Positions 45,701-58,074 of a stretch of 64,000 bases of DNA are shown here, in pieces. Position 1 is the stretch's first letter. Each line of letters starts with the position of its first letter. Position numbers and translations under genes: made by a program. The notes under the pieces are model-generated. The model was not told where the DNA came from. It ran no database searches and saw only the letters and a list, made by a program, of their open reading frames with translations. Origin of the DNA: Bos javanicus. Lineage: Eukaryota > Chordata > Mammalia > Artiodactyla > Bovidae. The DNA lies in contig NC_083881.1 of NCBI RefSeq assembly GCF_032452875.1, positions 59,465,689-59,529,688 of the forward strand. Direction: 5' to 3'.

Positions 45701-48100
45701 TAAATGCCACATTTTCAATGTCTACTTTAACCAATCCATTTGAGATGATAACCTCTGTGTACTCTGATACCCATACTTTGCTCTACTTTTATAAATTCTT
45801 GTAGTACTTATAACATAGTATATAATTTATTTAATAATTTATCCACTCTGGACTTTTTGTTTTTACTGTTTGTATGGTATACCATTTTATCCATCTGTTT
45901 GCAATCTCTGTGTCTTTAAAGTATAGATAGATAGATATAACTGGAGCATACGTTTTGTTTATGCTCACAAGTTCTGCTTTTTAGTGGAAAGTTTATGCCA
46001 TTAAAATTTAATGCAATTATGGATGTGGTTGGATTTGGATCTACTATATTTTTTATTATTCGTTTTCACTTTCTTTCCTCTGTTTTTTGTTCTCATGTTA
46101 CTGATTTCTGGATTGCTGCAATATTTTGGATTACTTTTGGATTACTACAATATTTTTAAGAATTTTATTTTAATTGGTCTATTGGATTTTAGTAATGCAT
46201 CTTTGAACATTTCAGGTATTTACTCTAGGGATTAAAATATACATTCTTATCTCTGTACAGTTTATTCAGAATTTATATTGCACTACTTCACATAAAATAT
46301 ATATTAGGATAAATATTGAAATCATACAGGTCTATGAACCACCTACAGCCTTTAAGTTATAAGTATCACATGTATTATATCAATATACATGATAATCCCC
46401 AGAAGGATATGACATAATTTTTGCTTTAATCAGTCTTATATTTAAAGAAACTAAATGCAAAAAAAAAGCCTTTTGTACTTATCCAGATAGATATCATTTT
46501 CCCATTCTCATTCTTCTTGAAAATGCAAGCTTTCATCTAAAATTTTTTTTCTTACTGAACAATTTCCTTTACCATTTCTTATAATGCAGATGTGCTAGTG
46601 AAAATTTTTATAGTTTTCTGTTATTTGAAAATGTTTTTATTTCTTTTTCATTCTGGAAAAACTTGCTTCCATTGGATATGGAATTCTAGATTGATCATGT
46701 TTTTTTCTGTTTAAAAATTTAAATACATTGCCTTTTGATCTTCATATTTTCTAATGAGAAGTCAGAGATCATTCAAACTGTTGTTTCTTCTATGTCAAGT
46801 GTCATTGCTTTCTGGTTGCTTTTAAGATTTTTTCTCTGTTGTTGGCTTTCAATTATTTTATTTTGTTTTGTTTAATTTGATACTTTTTTGAGTTAAATGA
46901 GCTTCCTGAGCCTATATTGTATGGTTTTCACAAAACTGGGGAAATGTTTAGTCATTATTCCTTCAAACATTTCATCTGCTCTATTCTTTTCCTCCCTACA
47001 CTTTGAGATTAGAGTTGCATATGCATTTGAACTTTTGATATTGTTTCACAGATGCTCTGTTCAGTTTTTTAAATCTTTTTTCTTTCTGTTTATTAGACTG
47101 CATGACTTCTTTCAACATATTTTCAAGTTCAGAGACTCATTCTTCTGTTATCTTTGTTATGCACTTCCAACCACCCAGTTCATATTTTCCAGATATTAGA
47201 TATTTCATCCAGGAGTCTTATTACTCTTTTTTTTTATATATATACAAACTTAATATTTTTCTCTACTGAAATGTCTTAGTTTTTCTCTACAAGCTCATTT
47301 TACTTTACCTTATTAAACATAGTTATAATAACTGTTTTAAAGTCATCGTCTGCTAATTCAAATGTTTGGAAAATTTCTGGGCCAAACCCCACTGGCTGTA
47401 TTTTTTTTTGAGAAAATAGGTTCTTCATATGCTGAGTGACTTGAAACTATAGTGTGTACTTTGTGAATGATATTTTTGTGGAAGTTCTATATTTTACCAT
47501 ATTCCTCTGAACAATGTTTATATTTCTGTTTTAGTAGGCAATATAGTTAATCAAACTATAAACACAGACTTAATCAGCAGCTCAAGTCTTGATTCAGTTA
47601 TGTTTTTCCTTTTCCTAGGTTGCTTGCAATCTGCCCCATCCTTACATGATTCTGAAATCAGACAGAGATTTGGGCAGAATTGTCCACAGCTTGAGCCTTC
47701 TCTATCTAGCTCTTTGCGTTCAGGATTCTCCCCTCTACTTTACAGCAACTGTGGATGCCCCAAACTGTGTCTCCTAGTTCATCAAGCTAGAATGACTCTA
47801 AGTTTTCTATCAGTGTTTTTCCTGACTCATGTGGAGTCACTGGCAGCCTGTCTGTTTGTCCTCAAGATAAAGGATACACAAACAGGAAACTTATCCTGTG
47901 TCTGTCCATATTTTATGTTTTGAGTCTCCTTCAGAATCTGTATGCTTTTCTTGTCTGGCCAGAGTCTTAGGTAACTTAGTTCAGTTGTCCAGAGTTTACA
48001 GTTGTTATCTTTGGGAATGCCTATTGGTTAGAAACTTGTTCAGCTACACTGGAACAAAACTGATATAATTTATTTATCCACTTTGTTATTATATTTTGTA
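45700..48100 (-). mobile_element. Old L1-derived segment, 5' region, antisense
   Basis: Stretches such as GATATGGAATTCTAGATTGA and TTTTCTAATGAGAAGTCAGA match the antisense of the 5' region of old mammalian L1/HAL1 elements. All frames are broken; edges are approximate. A (GATA)n-type microsatellite lies at about 45924-45938. Confidence 0.6.
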
Positions 48101-48244
48101 CCCCTAGGACAAGGATTTTTTAAAATACTGATATGAGAAGTGTTTGCAACATAATTAATACTCCATACATGTCTGTACAATGACAATTAATAGATTTTTG
48201 AAAAGATGAAAAATATATAATAAACATTGAGAAAAAAGTAACAT

Positions 48245-48780
48245 CAACAATCAGGGAGACACAAAATTTAAAGGTGTGACATCCACTCACACTCATCAGA
48301 TTGGCAAAAGTTAAATGCTGGGAGTACCAACATTGGCAGACATATAGAGAAATGGAAACTATAGCACACTGTTAGTAGGACTGTAAATTAGTCACTATTG
48401 GATAGTAACTTTCATAAAATCATAGAAAAATCTCAAGACTTGTGCACAGAGACACAAAAATGTACATAAATATTTGTAATAGCATAGATTTATAGTAACA
48501 AAAATTTATAAACATGAAACTATCAGTAAAATGCATTCAAAGAAATATTATAAAGTAGCTCAAATGAATAAAATAGAGATATGTTTCACCATGTAAAAAT
48601 GTAAAAATGCAATGTTAAGTTTAAAAAATGGATGGATATACATGGTATTGTATCATTTACGTATGCATTTGAAAATGAATAAGCAACATTATATATTTTT
48701 ATGGCCCATGTCATAAACTGACATAAACTTGGGTGATAGTAATATATACTAAATTCAAATGAAGAGTTAACTGAGGGAAT
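48245..48780 (+). mobile_element. Old L1 3'-end fragment, plus strand
   Basis: CACTCATCAGATTGGCAAAA, ACATATAGAGAAATGGAAAC and AGTAGGACTGTAAATTAG follow the order of the L1 ORF2 end and 3' UTR in sense orientation. Confidence 0.65.
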
Positions 48781-49639
48781 CGAGGCAAATGGTATCAGGA
48801 AGTAGATTCACAGTTTAGTATTCTGTTTCTTAAGTAGATGGTGAGTACATGCATTTTGGCAGAATAATAATATTTGAATAATAAAGACTCCTCTTATTAA
48901 TTTTTATTAATAAGAAAAAAAAATAAGACTCCAGAATTTCAAAATAGGCAAGGGAAATGAACAGGTAATTTACAAATGGGAAAATACAAATAGCCAGCTA
49001 ACACCTGCAATAAAGGTATAAATCCTACATTTATAGTTTTGAATACACATAAATGCTCAATGACACTAAACATTTGAACTATAACATTAAATAATCAGTT
49101 AATTTTCACTTTGGAAGCTCAGGAGGTAAAGAATCTGCCTGCAATGCTGGAGACCCAGGTTTGATCCCGCTTTATCAAATTAGCAAAGGCTTTTAATAAT
49201 GTAATAATAGTGACTTGGGCGAGATTTCTGTAATAAAGGCAGGAAGAGGTCAAGAGATTCCTCCACAGATAAACACTTATAAAACATGGGCAAAAATACT
49301 AAAAACAATCATTTAACGGCACCAGAAAACATCCAATGGTGCACAGAAACTTGAGAAATATTTACCTTACAAAGGGCAAGAACCCCAACTTTGTGACTTT
49401 CCTTTCTAAGGAAGTTTCACAACTTCCCTAGGGCAGATGGTGAGAAAAGACAACCTTAACAGCTTGAAGAAGTAGATAATAGAGTTCAGAGCCGTATAAG
49501 ACCTGGAAATTATACACTCCAATATCTAAATATAAACTCTGCCCAAATCCCTGCATGACTTCTAAATTAATGTTTAAAAACTGATAAATAAGTTTAAAAT
49601 AATGATAGACTAATAAAAAATAATTAAAATATCTTTGAG
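48781..49639. other. Intergenic sequence with a partial Bov-tA head
   Basis: Mostly unassigned. 49112-49170 (GGAAGCTCAGGAGGTAAAGA to GGTTTGATCCCGC) is the tRNA-derived head of a Bov-tA only. Confidence 0.55.
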
Positions 49640-49782
49640 GGTTCAGTTCAGTTCAGTCACTCAGTCGTGTCCAACTCTTTGCGACCCCATGAATCGCAGC
49701 ACGCCAGGCCTCCCTGTCTATCACCAACTCCTGGAGTTCACTCAGACTCACGTCCATCGAGTCAGTGATGTCATCCAGCCTG
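49640..49782 (-). mobile_element. BovB 3'-end fragment
   Basis: GGTTCAGTTCAGTTCAGTCA through GTCCATCGAGTCAGTGATGT, the last about 140 bases of a BovB on the minus strand; severely 5' truncated. Confidence 0.92.
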
Positions 49783-50134
49783 AAAAGAGTGCCATGTGGA
49801 AACTGTGAGATTTAAAACTGTGTATGGAGTGTGTCCTCACTTTTGCAGGAAAGAAAAAAAAGAATGGAAAGAAGGAAGAAATATGGGATTTATACCTATA
49901 TCCCAGGTGTTAGCTACCTTCTTTACCTCTTGTTCCAACAGGACATTCTTTAGTGAACTCACTTCTAAACCTTCACAGACACAGAGAACAGACTTGTGGG
50001 CACAGTGGGGGAAGAAACAGAAGGATGCATTGAAAGGGTAACATTGAAATATGCATATTACCATATGTAAAATAGATAGCCAGTGGGAATTAGCTGCATG
50101 ATGCAGGGAGCTCAAATCTACTGCTCCTAGGTAT
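49783..50134. other. Unassigned sequence beside the provirus 3' LTR
   Basis: No repeat or gene recognised. It is the 3' flank of the provirus if the LTR ends at 50135. Confidence 0.4.
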
Positions 50135-50460
50135 TGTTGATCTAAAACAGACTGCCAGATATTTCTCCAGCACAGATGACTTTCTTGAGGACCAGAAGAG
50201 AATCAGTCTGGGGTCTGCAATCATGGTAAGCCATGTGCAAGTCCCCACATGGCAAAGGAAGGAAAATGCTTTTATAGACATGAAAAAGAAGTCTGGAGGT
50301 CATAGTAGACAAAGATTCCATGGCTTTTCATTGGCTGAGTTTTTGCTAGGAAAGAAGAAAAATGTTTCTTTTTTCTTTTGGGCTCTGCTGTTGGTGCAGT
50401 GTGTGACAACTCCCCCTTCTGGTCTCCCAGCTCTATTTAATTGAGGTTCCTGTTTATTCA
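50135..50460 (-). repeat. Provirus 3' LTR
   Basis: On the minus strand it begins TGAATAAACAGG and ends GATCAACA, giving TG...CA ends and about 326 bases. A TATA box (TCTATAAAAG) lies near 50270-50280. The same landmarks recur in the same order at 62299-62630: ACTGCC...ATATTTCTCCAG, the TATA box, CATTGG and GGTCTCC. Confidence 0.8.
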
Positions 50461-50471
50461 TTTTTTTTCTG

Positions 50472-50484
50472 TTTCCCCCCTTTT
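50472..50484 (-). other. Provirus polypurine tract
   Basis: The minus strand reads AAAAGGGGGGAAA eleven bases before the proposed LTR start, the expected site and composition for the plus-strand primer of a retrovirus. Confidence 0.75.
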
Positions 50485-50899
50485 GATCAAGAACTTTCTC
50501 TGAGAGCATTGCTGGTCAGGAGTCAATATTTCTAGTTTCAGTGGCTCTTTGTCCCTTAAAGAAGGATCTTTTCTGAGTGTAGTGTCTCACTATGGGGAAA
50601 AAATGTTGGTTAACCTATTGAAATTATATACAGGTAATAAGGAGAAGAAATTCTCAGGCACTTTTTATCTAACGTCCATATGTTATCAATATCTTAGACA
50701 TTAGAGATAATCTGAAGCATTCTGTCCTCATCAAATGCTTGACAACAAACTTCTAATAGGTCTCAAATGGTGAGAGTTTATGAGTTCCAAAAGGCATGGA
50801 TCTGAGATTTAGAAGGACCAATGGCAATATTTTGGCCAAGATATTTGGTTGGAAGATTTCCACAAATTTTGTCAACCAACTTAGTGTTATAATGAAAAT

Positions 50900-51760
50900 T
50901 AAGTCTTAATAGAGCATACAACTAAGCAATAGGGCTAAGAGTGGTAAGCACAGTGAAAATGTTGTAAAATCAGCCAAACAGTACTAACTTGTTGTAAGTA
51001 ACTGAACAATGAAGTGAGCTTCTTGATAGCCATGAAGTTGGAGAATTACCAGGTAGGTATAATCTTTTTCAAATAAATTTTAGTTACAGAAGAGATGGTA
51101 GTCAAGTTATCAAGTGAAGGCTTCCGTATACTCTAAAAACATATAGACTATGACTTAAACATATTTATATTCATAAGATGGAGGAAATTATATGAAATCC
51201 ACTTGCCAGACTACAAATGGTCCATCAAGCAGTTTAAAATGTCAGGGAGCAGCATGAATAGGCTTTCTTGAATTGTATGTCATACAAGTGGAACAAGTTA
51301 AGTAGACAATTTTTGCAGCCTTGTTAACATTTTTCTTCCAATATTGATTCATGAAAACTATCATTTTGTCAATATACTAATAGTTTAATGCATGCCGAGG
51401 AGTGAGGAGTGGGCATTTAGAGTCTCTGTTGGTCCAAATCAGAGCTTTCTCTTTTTGTCAAACCAAGACTTGTTGAATTTCAAATCTTACTTTTCCTTTT
51501 TCTGGAACCAATTGTGGGGCTTCTGTAGCCAGTTTGTCTAAATATCATTTGGGAAAATACCCCTTAGGAACATGACAAAGATTTGGCTGCTATTGGTCCG
51601 TTAAAGGCAGCACTCCTTGTGAAAATATCAAGGTGATTTCCCTTACCTTTCAGAGAGTCATGTTTAAAAAGCCTCAGAATCCTAACAATAGCTAAAGTAG
51701 CAGGGGAAAGTATTGCATCCAATAATTCCTCAACATAAGGCTATTTACATTTTTTTTTTA
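50900..51760 (-). pseudogene. Provirus pol: integrase remnant
   Basis: In shifting minus-strand frames, recognisable integrase stretches occur in order: a zinc-binding-like region around 51250-51400 and the catalytic-core start with WQVDFI near 51210. Several stops and at least two frame changes are present. Seen beside RNase H upstream and the LTR downstream, as in a retroviral pol. Broken; no functional enzyme possible. Confidence 0.75.
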
Positions 51761-51762
51761 AT

Positions 51763-52122
51763 TCATCTGGAAGTAGGGAAGCCATGTTGATTCCACAACT
51801 TTCCAAAATCATGAGCTACTCCTCTGAAAGCATAACTTCTATCAGTATAAGTGTTGAAAGTTTTGTCCTTGGCTAAAGTACAGATCAGTGTAAAACATAA
51901 TTCATCCTGCTGAGCTGAAATAACTATAGGTATAGACGCTGCTTCACCAAAATCTAAAGAAGCAGCAATAGCATTTCTAGTGCAACGTTTGCCCTTGTCA
52001 CCATTTAAATAAGAAAAACCAGCGAACCATGAGAAGTCAGCATTACCGAGAGGATCTTTCTGTAGATCATCACATAGAGTGAGGAGGTAATCCATCAGCA
52101 TAAGCAGTCCTAGGGACTTCAT
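51763..52122 (-). pseudogene. Provirus pol: RNase H remnant
   Basis: A 119-codon open stretch on the minus strand shows the gammaretroviral RNase H pattern: DPLGNADFSWF, then AEL-like ISAQQDEL and NTYTDRSYAF with its catalytic-type Asp. Where the family has a DGS catalytic Asp, this copy reads AGF, so activity is lost. It continues into 52123-52347 (RT connection region), where the L1 insertion cuts the gene. Confidence 0.85.
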
Positions 52123-52701
52123 TGCTCATGGAAGGGAGAAGAGTATCTGGGTCAAGATAACTGTTACATTAAAGACTGAGGAACATTTAACAGAAGAACT
52201 TCATAGGAAATGAGGGGTCTGACTGAGGAATGTTGAGTGTGCTGAGAATTCAAGAAAGCTTTTACTACATGAGGTCCAAAAATGGAAATGGTTAAAGGGG
52301 ATTTCCACAGTGATTTTCTTGGTGGTCTTAATCAAAAGTTTAGTGACCATAATGGGTTTTTTTTTTTTCACTTTTCTTAATTTTATTTTATTTAACTTTA
52401 CAATATTGTACTGGTTTTGCCATATATCAAAATGAATCTGCCACAGGTATACATGTGTTCCCCATACTGAACCCTCCTCCCTCTTCCCTCCCCATACCAT
52501 CCCTCTGGGTCGTCCCAGTGCACCAGCCCCAAGCAACCAGTATCATGCATCGAACCTGGACTGGCAACTAGTTTCATATATGATATTATACATATTTCAA
52601 TGCCATTCTCCCAAATCATCCCACCCTCTTCCTCTCCCACAGAGTCCAAAAGACTGTTCTATACATCAGTGTCTCTTTTGCTGTCTCGTATCCAGGGTTA
52701 T

Positions 52702-54534
52702 CTTTTTTTTTGGGTGTTAGTTCTAAAATGTCTTGTAGGTCTTCATAGAACCGTTCAACTTCAGCTTCTTCAGCATTACTGGTTGGGGCATAGACTTGGA
52801 TTACTGTGATATTGAATGGTTTGCCTTGGAAACAAACAGAGATGATTCTGTTGTTTTTGAGATTGCATCCAAGTACTGCATTTCGGACTCTTTTGTTGAC
52901 CATGATGGCCACTCCATTTCTTCTGAGGGATTCCTGCCCGAAGTAGTAGATATAATGGTCATCTGAGTTAAATTCACCCATTCCAGTCCATTTCAGTTCG
53001 CTGATTCCTAGAATGTCGACATTCACTCTTGCCATCTCTTGTTTGACCACTTCCAATTTGCCTTGATTCATGGACCTGACATTCCAGGTTCCTATGCAAT
53101 ATTGCTGCTTATAGCATCGGACCTTGCTTCTATCACCAGTCACATCCACAGCTGGGTATTGTTTTTGCTTTGGCTCCATCCCTTCATTCTTTCTGGAATT
53201 ATTTCTCCACTGATCTCCAGTAGCATACTGGGCACCTACTGACCTGGGGAGTTTCTCTTTCAGTATCCTATCATTTTGCCTTTTCATACTGTTCATGGAG
53301 TTCTCAAGGCAAGAATACTGAAGTGGTTTGCCATTCCCTTCTCCAGTGGACTACAATCTGTCCAATCTCTCCACCATGACCCGCCCGTCTTGGGTTGCCC
53401 CACAGGCATGTGTTAGTTTCATTGAATTAGACAAGGCTGTGGTCCTAGTGTGATTAGATTGACTAGTTTTCTGTGAGTATGGTTTCAGTGTGTTTGCCCT
53501 CTGATGCCCTCTTGCAACACTTACCATCTTACTTGGGTTTCTCTTACCTTGGGCGTGGGGTATCTCTGCACAGCTGCTCCAGCAAAGCGCAGCCGTTGCT
53601 CCTTACCTTGGACGAGGGGTATCTCCTCACCACCGCCCTTCCTGACCTTCAATGTGGGATAGCTCCTCTAGGCCCTCCTGCGCCTGCGCAGCCACGGCTC
53701 CTTGGACGTGGGGTTGGTCCTCCCGGCCACTGCCCCTGGCCTCAGTCGTGCGGTTGCTCCTCCCCGCTGCCGCCCTTGGCCTCGGGCTTAGGGGCGTGGG
53801 GTAGCTCCTCCCGCCCGTCGCCCCTGGCCTCAGGCTTGGGGCGTGGGGTATCTCCTCCTGGCCACCGCCCCAACCTTGGACGGGGGGCAACTTCATGGGA
53901 AATAGATGGGGAAACAGTGGAAACAGTGTCAGACTCTATTTTTCTGAGCTCCAAAATCACTACAGATGGTGACTGCAGCCATGAAATTAAAAGACGCTTA
54001 CTCCTTGGAAGGAAAGTTATGACCAACCTAGATAGCATATTCAAAAGCAGAGACATTACTTTGCCAACAAAGGTTCATCTAGTCAAGGCTATGGTTTTTC
54101 CTGTGGTCATGTATGGATGTGACTTGGACTGTGAAGAAGGCTGAGCGCTGAAGAATTGATGCTTTTGAACTGTGGTGTTGGAGAAGACTCTTGAGAGTCC
54201 CTTGGACTGCAAGGAGATCCAACCAGTCCATTCTGAAGGAGATCAGCCCTGGGATTTCTTTGGAAGGAATGATGCTGAAGCTGAAACTCCAGTACTTTGG
54301 CCACCTCATGCGAAGAGTTGACTCATTGGAAAAGACTCTGATGCTGGGAGGGATTGGGGGCAAGAGGAGAAGGGGACGACAGAGGATGAGATGGCTGGAT
54401 GGCATCACTGACTCGATGGACATGAGTCTGAGTGAACTCCGTGAGTTGGTGATGGACAGGGAGGCCTGGCGTGCTGTGATTCATGGGGTCGCAAAGAGTC
54501 GGACATGACTGAGTGACTGATCTGTTCTGATCTG
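52702..54534 (+). mobile_element. BovB LINE with inverted 5' segment, nested in the L1
   Basis: 53891-54534 is the BovB 3' part on the plus strand (from SWEIDGETVE to the TGATCTG tail). 52702-53890 is the BovB 5' part on the minus strand: GC-rich 5' UTR, then endonuclease with WNVRS, GISELKW and VYAPTSNAEEAEVE. The central RT is missing. The L1 sequence ATCCAGGGTTAT at 52690-52701 recurs as ATACAGGGTTGT at 54535-54546, the target duplication. This is the second inverted BovB in the window. Confidence 0.9.
53510..53890 (-). repeat. GC-rich tandem repeat in the BovB 5' UTR
   Basis: Units of roughly 45-60 bases, each with a variant of GTGGGGTAGCTCCTCCCG, recur about seven times on the plus strand. 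CpG-rich, unlike all surrounding DNA, and contains TGCGCCTGCGCA near 53680. It corresponds to the start of the element, where a promoter would be expected. Confidence 0.75.
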
Positions 54535-55335
54535 ATACAGGGTTGTTGTTACCATCTTTCTAAATTCCATATACGCGTTAGTATACTGTATTGATGTTTT
54601 TCTTTCTGGCTTACTTCACTCTGTATAATAGGCTCCAGTTTCATCCACCTCATTAGAACTGATTCAAATGTATTCTTTTTAATGGCTGAGTAATACTCCA
54701 TTGTGTATATGTACCACTGCTTTCTTATCCATTCATCTGCTGATGGACGTCTAGCTTGCTTCCATGTCCTGGCTATTATAAACAGTGCTGCGATGAACAT
54801 TGGGGTACACGTGTCTCTTTCAATTCTGGTTTCCTCAGAGTGTATGCCCAGCAGTGGGATTGCTGGGTCATAAGGCAGTTCTATTTCCAGTTTTTAAAGG
54901 AATCTCCATATTGTTCTCCATAGTGGCTGTACCAGTTTGCATTCTCACCAACAGTGTAAGAGGGTTCCTTTTTCTCCACACCCTCTCCAGCATTTATTGC
55001 TTGTAGACTTTTGGATCACAACCATTCTGACTGGTGTGAAATGGTACCTCATAGTGGTTTTGATTTGCATTTCTCTGATAATGAGTGATGTTGAGCATCT
55101 TTTCATGTGTTTGTTAGCCATCTGTATGTCTTCTTTGGAGAAATGTCTATTTAGTTCTTTGGCCCATTTTTTGATTGGGTCATTTATTTTTCTGGAATTA
55201 AGCTGTAGGAGTTGCTTGTATATTTTTGAGGTTAGTTGTTTGTCAGTTGCTTCATTTGCTATTATTTTCTCCCATTCTGAAGGCTGTCTTTTCACCTTGC
55301 TTATAGTTTACTTTGATGTGCAGAAGCTTTTAAGG

Positions 55336-56365
55336 TTAATTAGGTCCCATTTGTTTATTTTTGCTTTTATTTCCAATATTCTGGGAGGGGTCATAGAGGA
55401 TCCTGCTGTGATGTATGTTGGAGAGTGTTTTGCCTATGTTCTCCTCTAGGAGTTTCATAGTTTCTGGTCTTACATTTAGATCTTTAATCCATTTTGAGTT
55501 TATTTTTGTGTATGGTGTTAGAAAGTGCTCTAGTTTCATTCTTTGGCAAGTGGTTGACCAGTTTTCCCAGCACAACTTGTTGAAGAGATTGTCTTTAATC
55601 CATTGTATATTCTTGCCTCCTTTGTCAAAGATAAGGTGTCCATATGTGCATGGATTTATCTCTGGGCTTTCTATTTTGTTCCATTGATCTATATTTCTGT
55701 CTTTGTGCCAGTACCATACTGTCTTGATGACTATGGCTTTGTAGTAGAGCCTGAAGTCAGGCAGGTTGATTCCTCCAGTTCCATTCTTCTTTCTCAAGAT
55801 AGCTTTGGCTATTCGAGGTTTTTTGTATTTCCATACAAATTGTGAAATTATTTGTTCTAGCTCTGTGAAGAATACTGTTGGTAGCTCGATAGGGATTGCA
55901 TTGAATCTATAAATTGCTTTGGGTAGTATACTCATTTTCACTATATTGATTCTTCCAATCCATGAACATGGTATATTTCTCCACCTATTAATGTCCTCTT
56001 TGATATCTTTCACCAGTGTTTTATAGTTTTCTGTATATAGGTTTTTAGTTTCTTTAGGTAGACATATTCCTAAGTTACTTTATTCTTTTCATTGCAATGG
56101 TTAATGGAATTGTTTCCTTAATTTCTCTTTCTGTTTTCTCATTACTAGTGTATAGGAATGCAAGGGATTTCTGTGTGTTGATTTTATATCCTGCAACTTT
56201 ACTATATTCATTGATTAGTTCTAGTAATTTTCTGGTGGAGTCTTTAGGGTTTTCTATGTAGAGGATCATGTCATCTGCAAACAGTGAGAGTTTTACTTCT
56301 TCTTTTCCAATTTGGATTCCTTTTATTTCTTTTTCTGCTCTGATTACTGTGGCCAAAACTTCCAA
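55336..56365 (-). pseudogene. L1 ORF2 fragments (RT active site and C-terminal region)
   Basis: 56365-56075 includes the RT motif FADDMILY and the following thumb-start region. 56013-55336 covers the downstream C-terminal domain (stretches such as IYRFNAIPIELP and WYWHKDRNIDQW). Frame changes and stops separate them. Part of the L1 at 52356-57026. Confidence 0.88.
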
Positions 56366-57332
56366 AACTATGTTGAATAGTAATGGTGAAAGTGGGCACC
56401 CTTGTATTGTTCCTGACTTTAGAAAATGCTTTCAATTTTTCACCATTGAGGATAATGTTTGCTGTGGGTTTGTCATATATAGCTTTTATTATGTTGAAGT
56501 ATGTTCCTTCTATTCCTGCTTTCTGGAGAGTTTTTATCATAAATGGATGTTGAATTTTGTCAAAGGCTTTCTCTGCATCTATTGAGATAATCATATGGCT
56601 TTTATTTTTCAATTTGTTAATGTGGTGTATTACATTGATTGATTTGCAGATATTGAAGAATCCTTGCATCCCTGGGATAAAGCCCACTTGGTCATGGTGG
56701 ATGATCTTTTTAATGTGTTGTTGGATTCTGATTGCTAGAATTTTGTTGAGGACTTTTGCATCTATGTTCATCAGTGATATTGGCCTGTAGTTTTCTTTTT
56801 TTGTGACATCTTTGTCAGGTTTTGGTATTAGGGTGATGGTGGCCTCATAGAATGAGTTTGGAAGTTTACCTTCCTCTGCAATTTTCTGGAAGAGTTTGAG
56901 TAGGATAGGTGTTAGCTCTTCTCTAAATTTTTGGTAAAATTCAGCTGTGAAGCCATCTGGACCTGGGCTTTTGTTTGCTGGAAGATTTCTGATTACAGTT
57001 TCAATTTCTGTGCTTGTGATGGGTCTCATAATGGTTTTAAGACAGAAGATATCCTTGTGCCACAGGGTCTGGTTGCTGGCTTTAAACCCTGTGGACTGAT
57101 GTTGGTCCCTGTGTTTTTGTGTGTGTATCCCAAGGGCATATCTAAAAAGGAAAAGGGAAATCTGAACACTGCAATGCCCAAGAGCAAGTGGGTTCATCTC
57201 CTTTAGGATCAAAAACTGTTGTCCATTTCTTCCCATAAAATTGAGTTGGGGTTCTTGTTTAGTAAGACATACAGAGGTTTGGTTATGAGAGAGAAATTTG
57301 GGTCTGATTTTGGAACTAACCAACATACTCAA
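56271..57332 (-). pseudogene. Chimeric open frame: provirus pol joined to L1 ORF2
   Basis: A 353-codon open frame starts in provirus pol (RT connection region, 57332 to about 57027), crosses the L1 5' junction in frame and continues into the L1 RT (SPGPDGFTAEFYQKF, then motif A AFDKIQH), ending after a frameshift before the L1 FADD motif. The fusion follows from the insertion; nothing suggests selection or expression. Confidence 0.8.
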
Positions 57333-58072
57333 GAAAACCTCACAACTGGTGCTTAGTTTTGGGTTTCTACATAAAGTCTACCTAGGTATAGCCCTTATTC
57401 TGGTGTCAGATGCCATAAATATCATACCTGATTTTGGGCAAGTTGCAATTTTTCTTTGATGACCTTATATCCCTTCAGTGCTAAAATCTTAATCAAGGAG
57501 GCTTTATGAAGGAGAACAAAGAAGCAAATCATCTACATATTACAACAAAGTAGAATTCCTAGGAAACTTCATATCATTCAGATCAACCTTCAGGATTTAT
57601 GAGAAATAAGAAGGACTCTCTGATGCATTATTGTCCAGGTAGATTTTATCTCTTCCCAAGTGAAGGCAAAAAGGTATTGTTTAATCAATTGGAATACTAA
57701 AGAATGCACTGTATAAATTAGTTAAAGAATTTCCTTCCAGTGGGAATAGATGTTGGTGCCATATAAGGGTTAAGAACAACAAGGTGTCAAGGGATAACAA
57801 CGTTGTTTATTGCTTGGAGGTCCTGGACAAACTTCCACCCTTAGCTGTTAGGTTTTGTCAGTCATAAAATTGAAATGTTACCAGGTCTGGATTCATTCTG
57901 GGAAGAGATTTTGTGGGATTTATGTGAATCTTGATGAGGGGTCCGCCATGAATTTTGATATTAATAATATCAGTTGGAGATTTTGCCCATAAGGAAGGTG
58001 GTAACTGATTCAACTAGGGACAAATCATCATGTTTCCAGAATTTGCTCTAGTACCATCAGAGGTGGGACAAA
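57035..58072 (-). pseudogene. Provirus pol: reverse-transcriptase remnant
   Basis: Minus-strand frames contain LPPSLWAKSPTDI near 57990, then a palm region with the active-site motif YVDDLLLCS at 57539-57513, preceded by a stop two codons upstream. Stops and shifts occur throughout. Upstream it is interrupted by the BovB at 58075; downstream by the L1. Confidence 0.85.
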
Positions 58073-58074
58073 TC

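Larger units (their letters stand above)
52356..57026 (-). mobile_element. Bovine-type L1 LINE, 5'-truncated, inserted in provirus pol
   Basis: The L1 3' end with poly(A) (T run at 52357-52368 on the plus strand) lies at left. The 3' UTR (AATCTGCCACAGGTATACAT), ORF2 C-terminal region (54547-56013) and RT (56075-57026) follow. CATAATGG at 52348-52355 and 57027-57034 is the likely target duplication, and both sides resume provirus pol. RT pieces include AFDKIQH (motif A) and, in another frame, FADDMILY, so a frameshift separates active-site motifs. The body is split by the BovB at 52702-54534. Confidence 0.9.

Noticed and set aside
45924..45938. (GATA)n run as a second GATA-factor cluster
   Set aside because: A simple microsatellite within L1-derived sequence, unlike the dispersed motifs in intron 1.
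47600..47923. 107-codon frame as a gene
   Set aside because: No recognisable domain, and it lies in antisense old L1-derived DNA.
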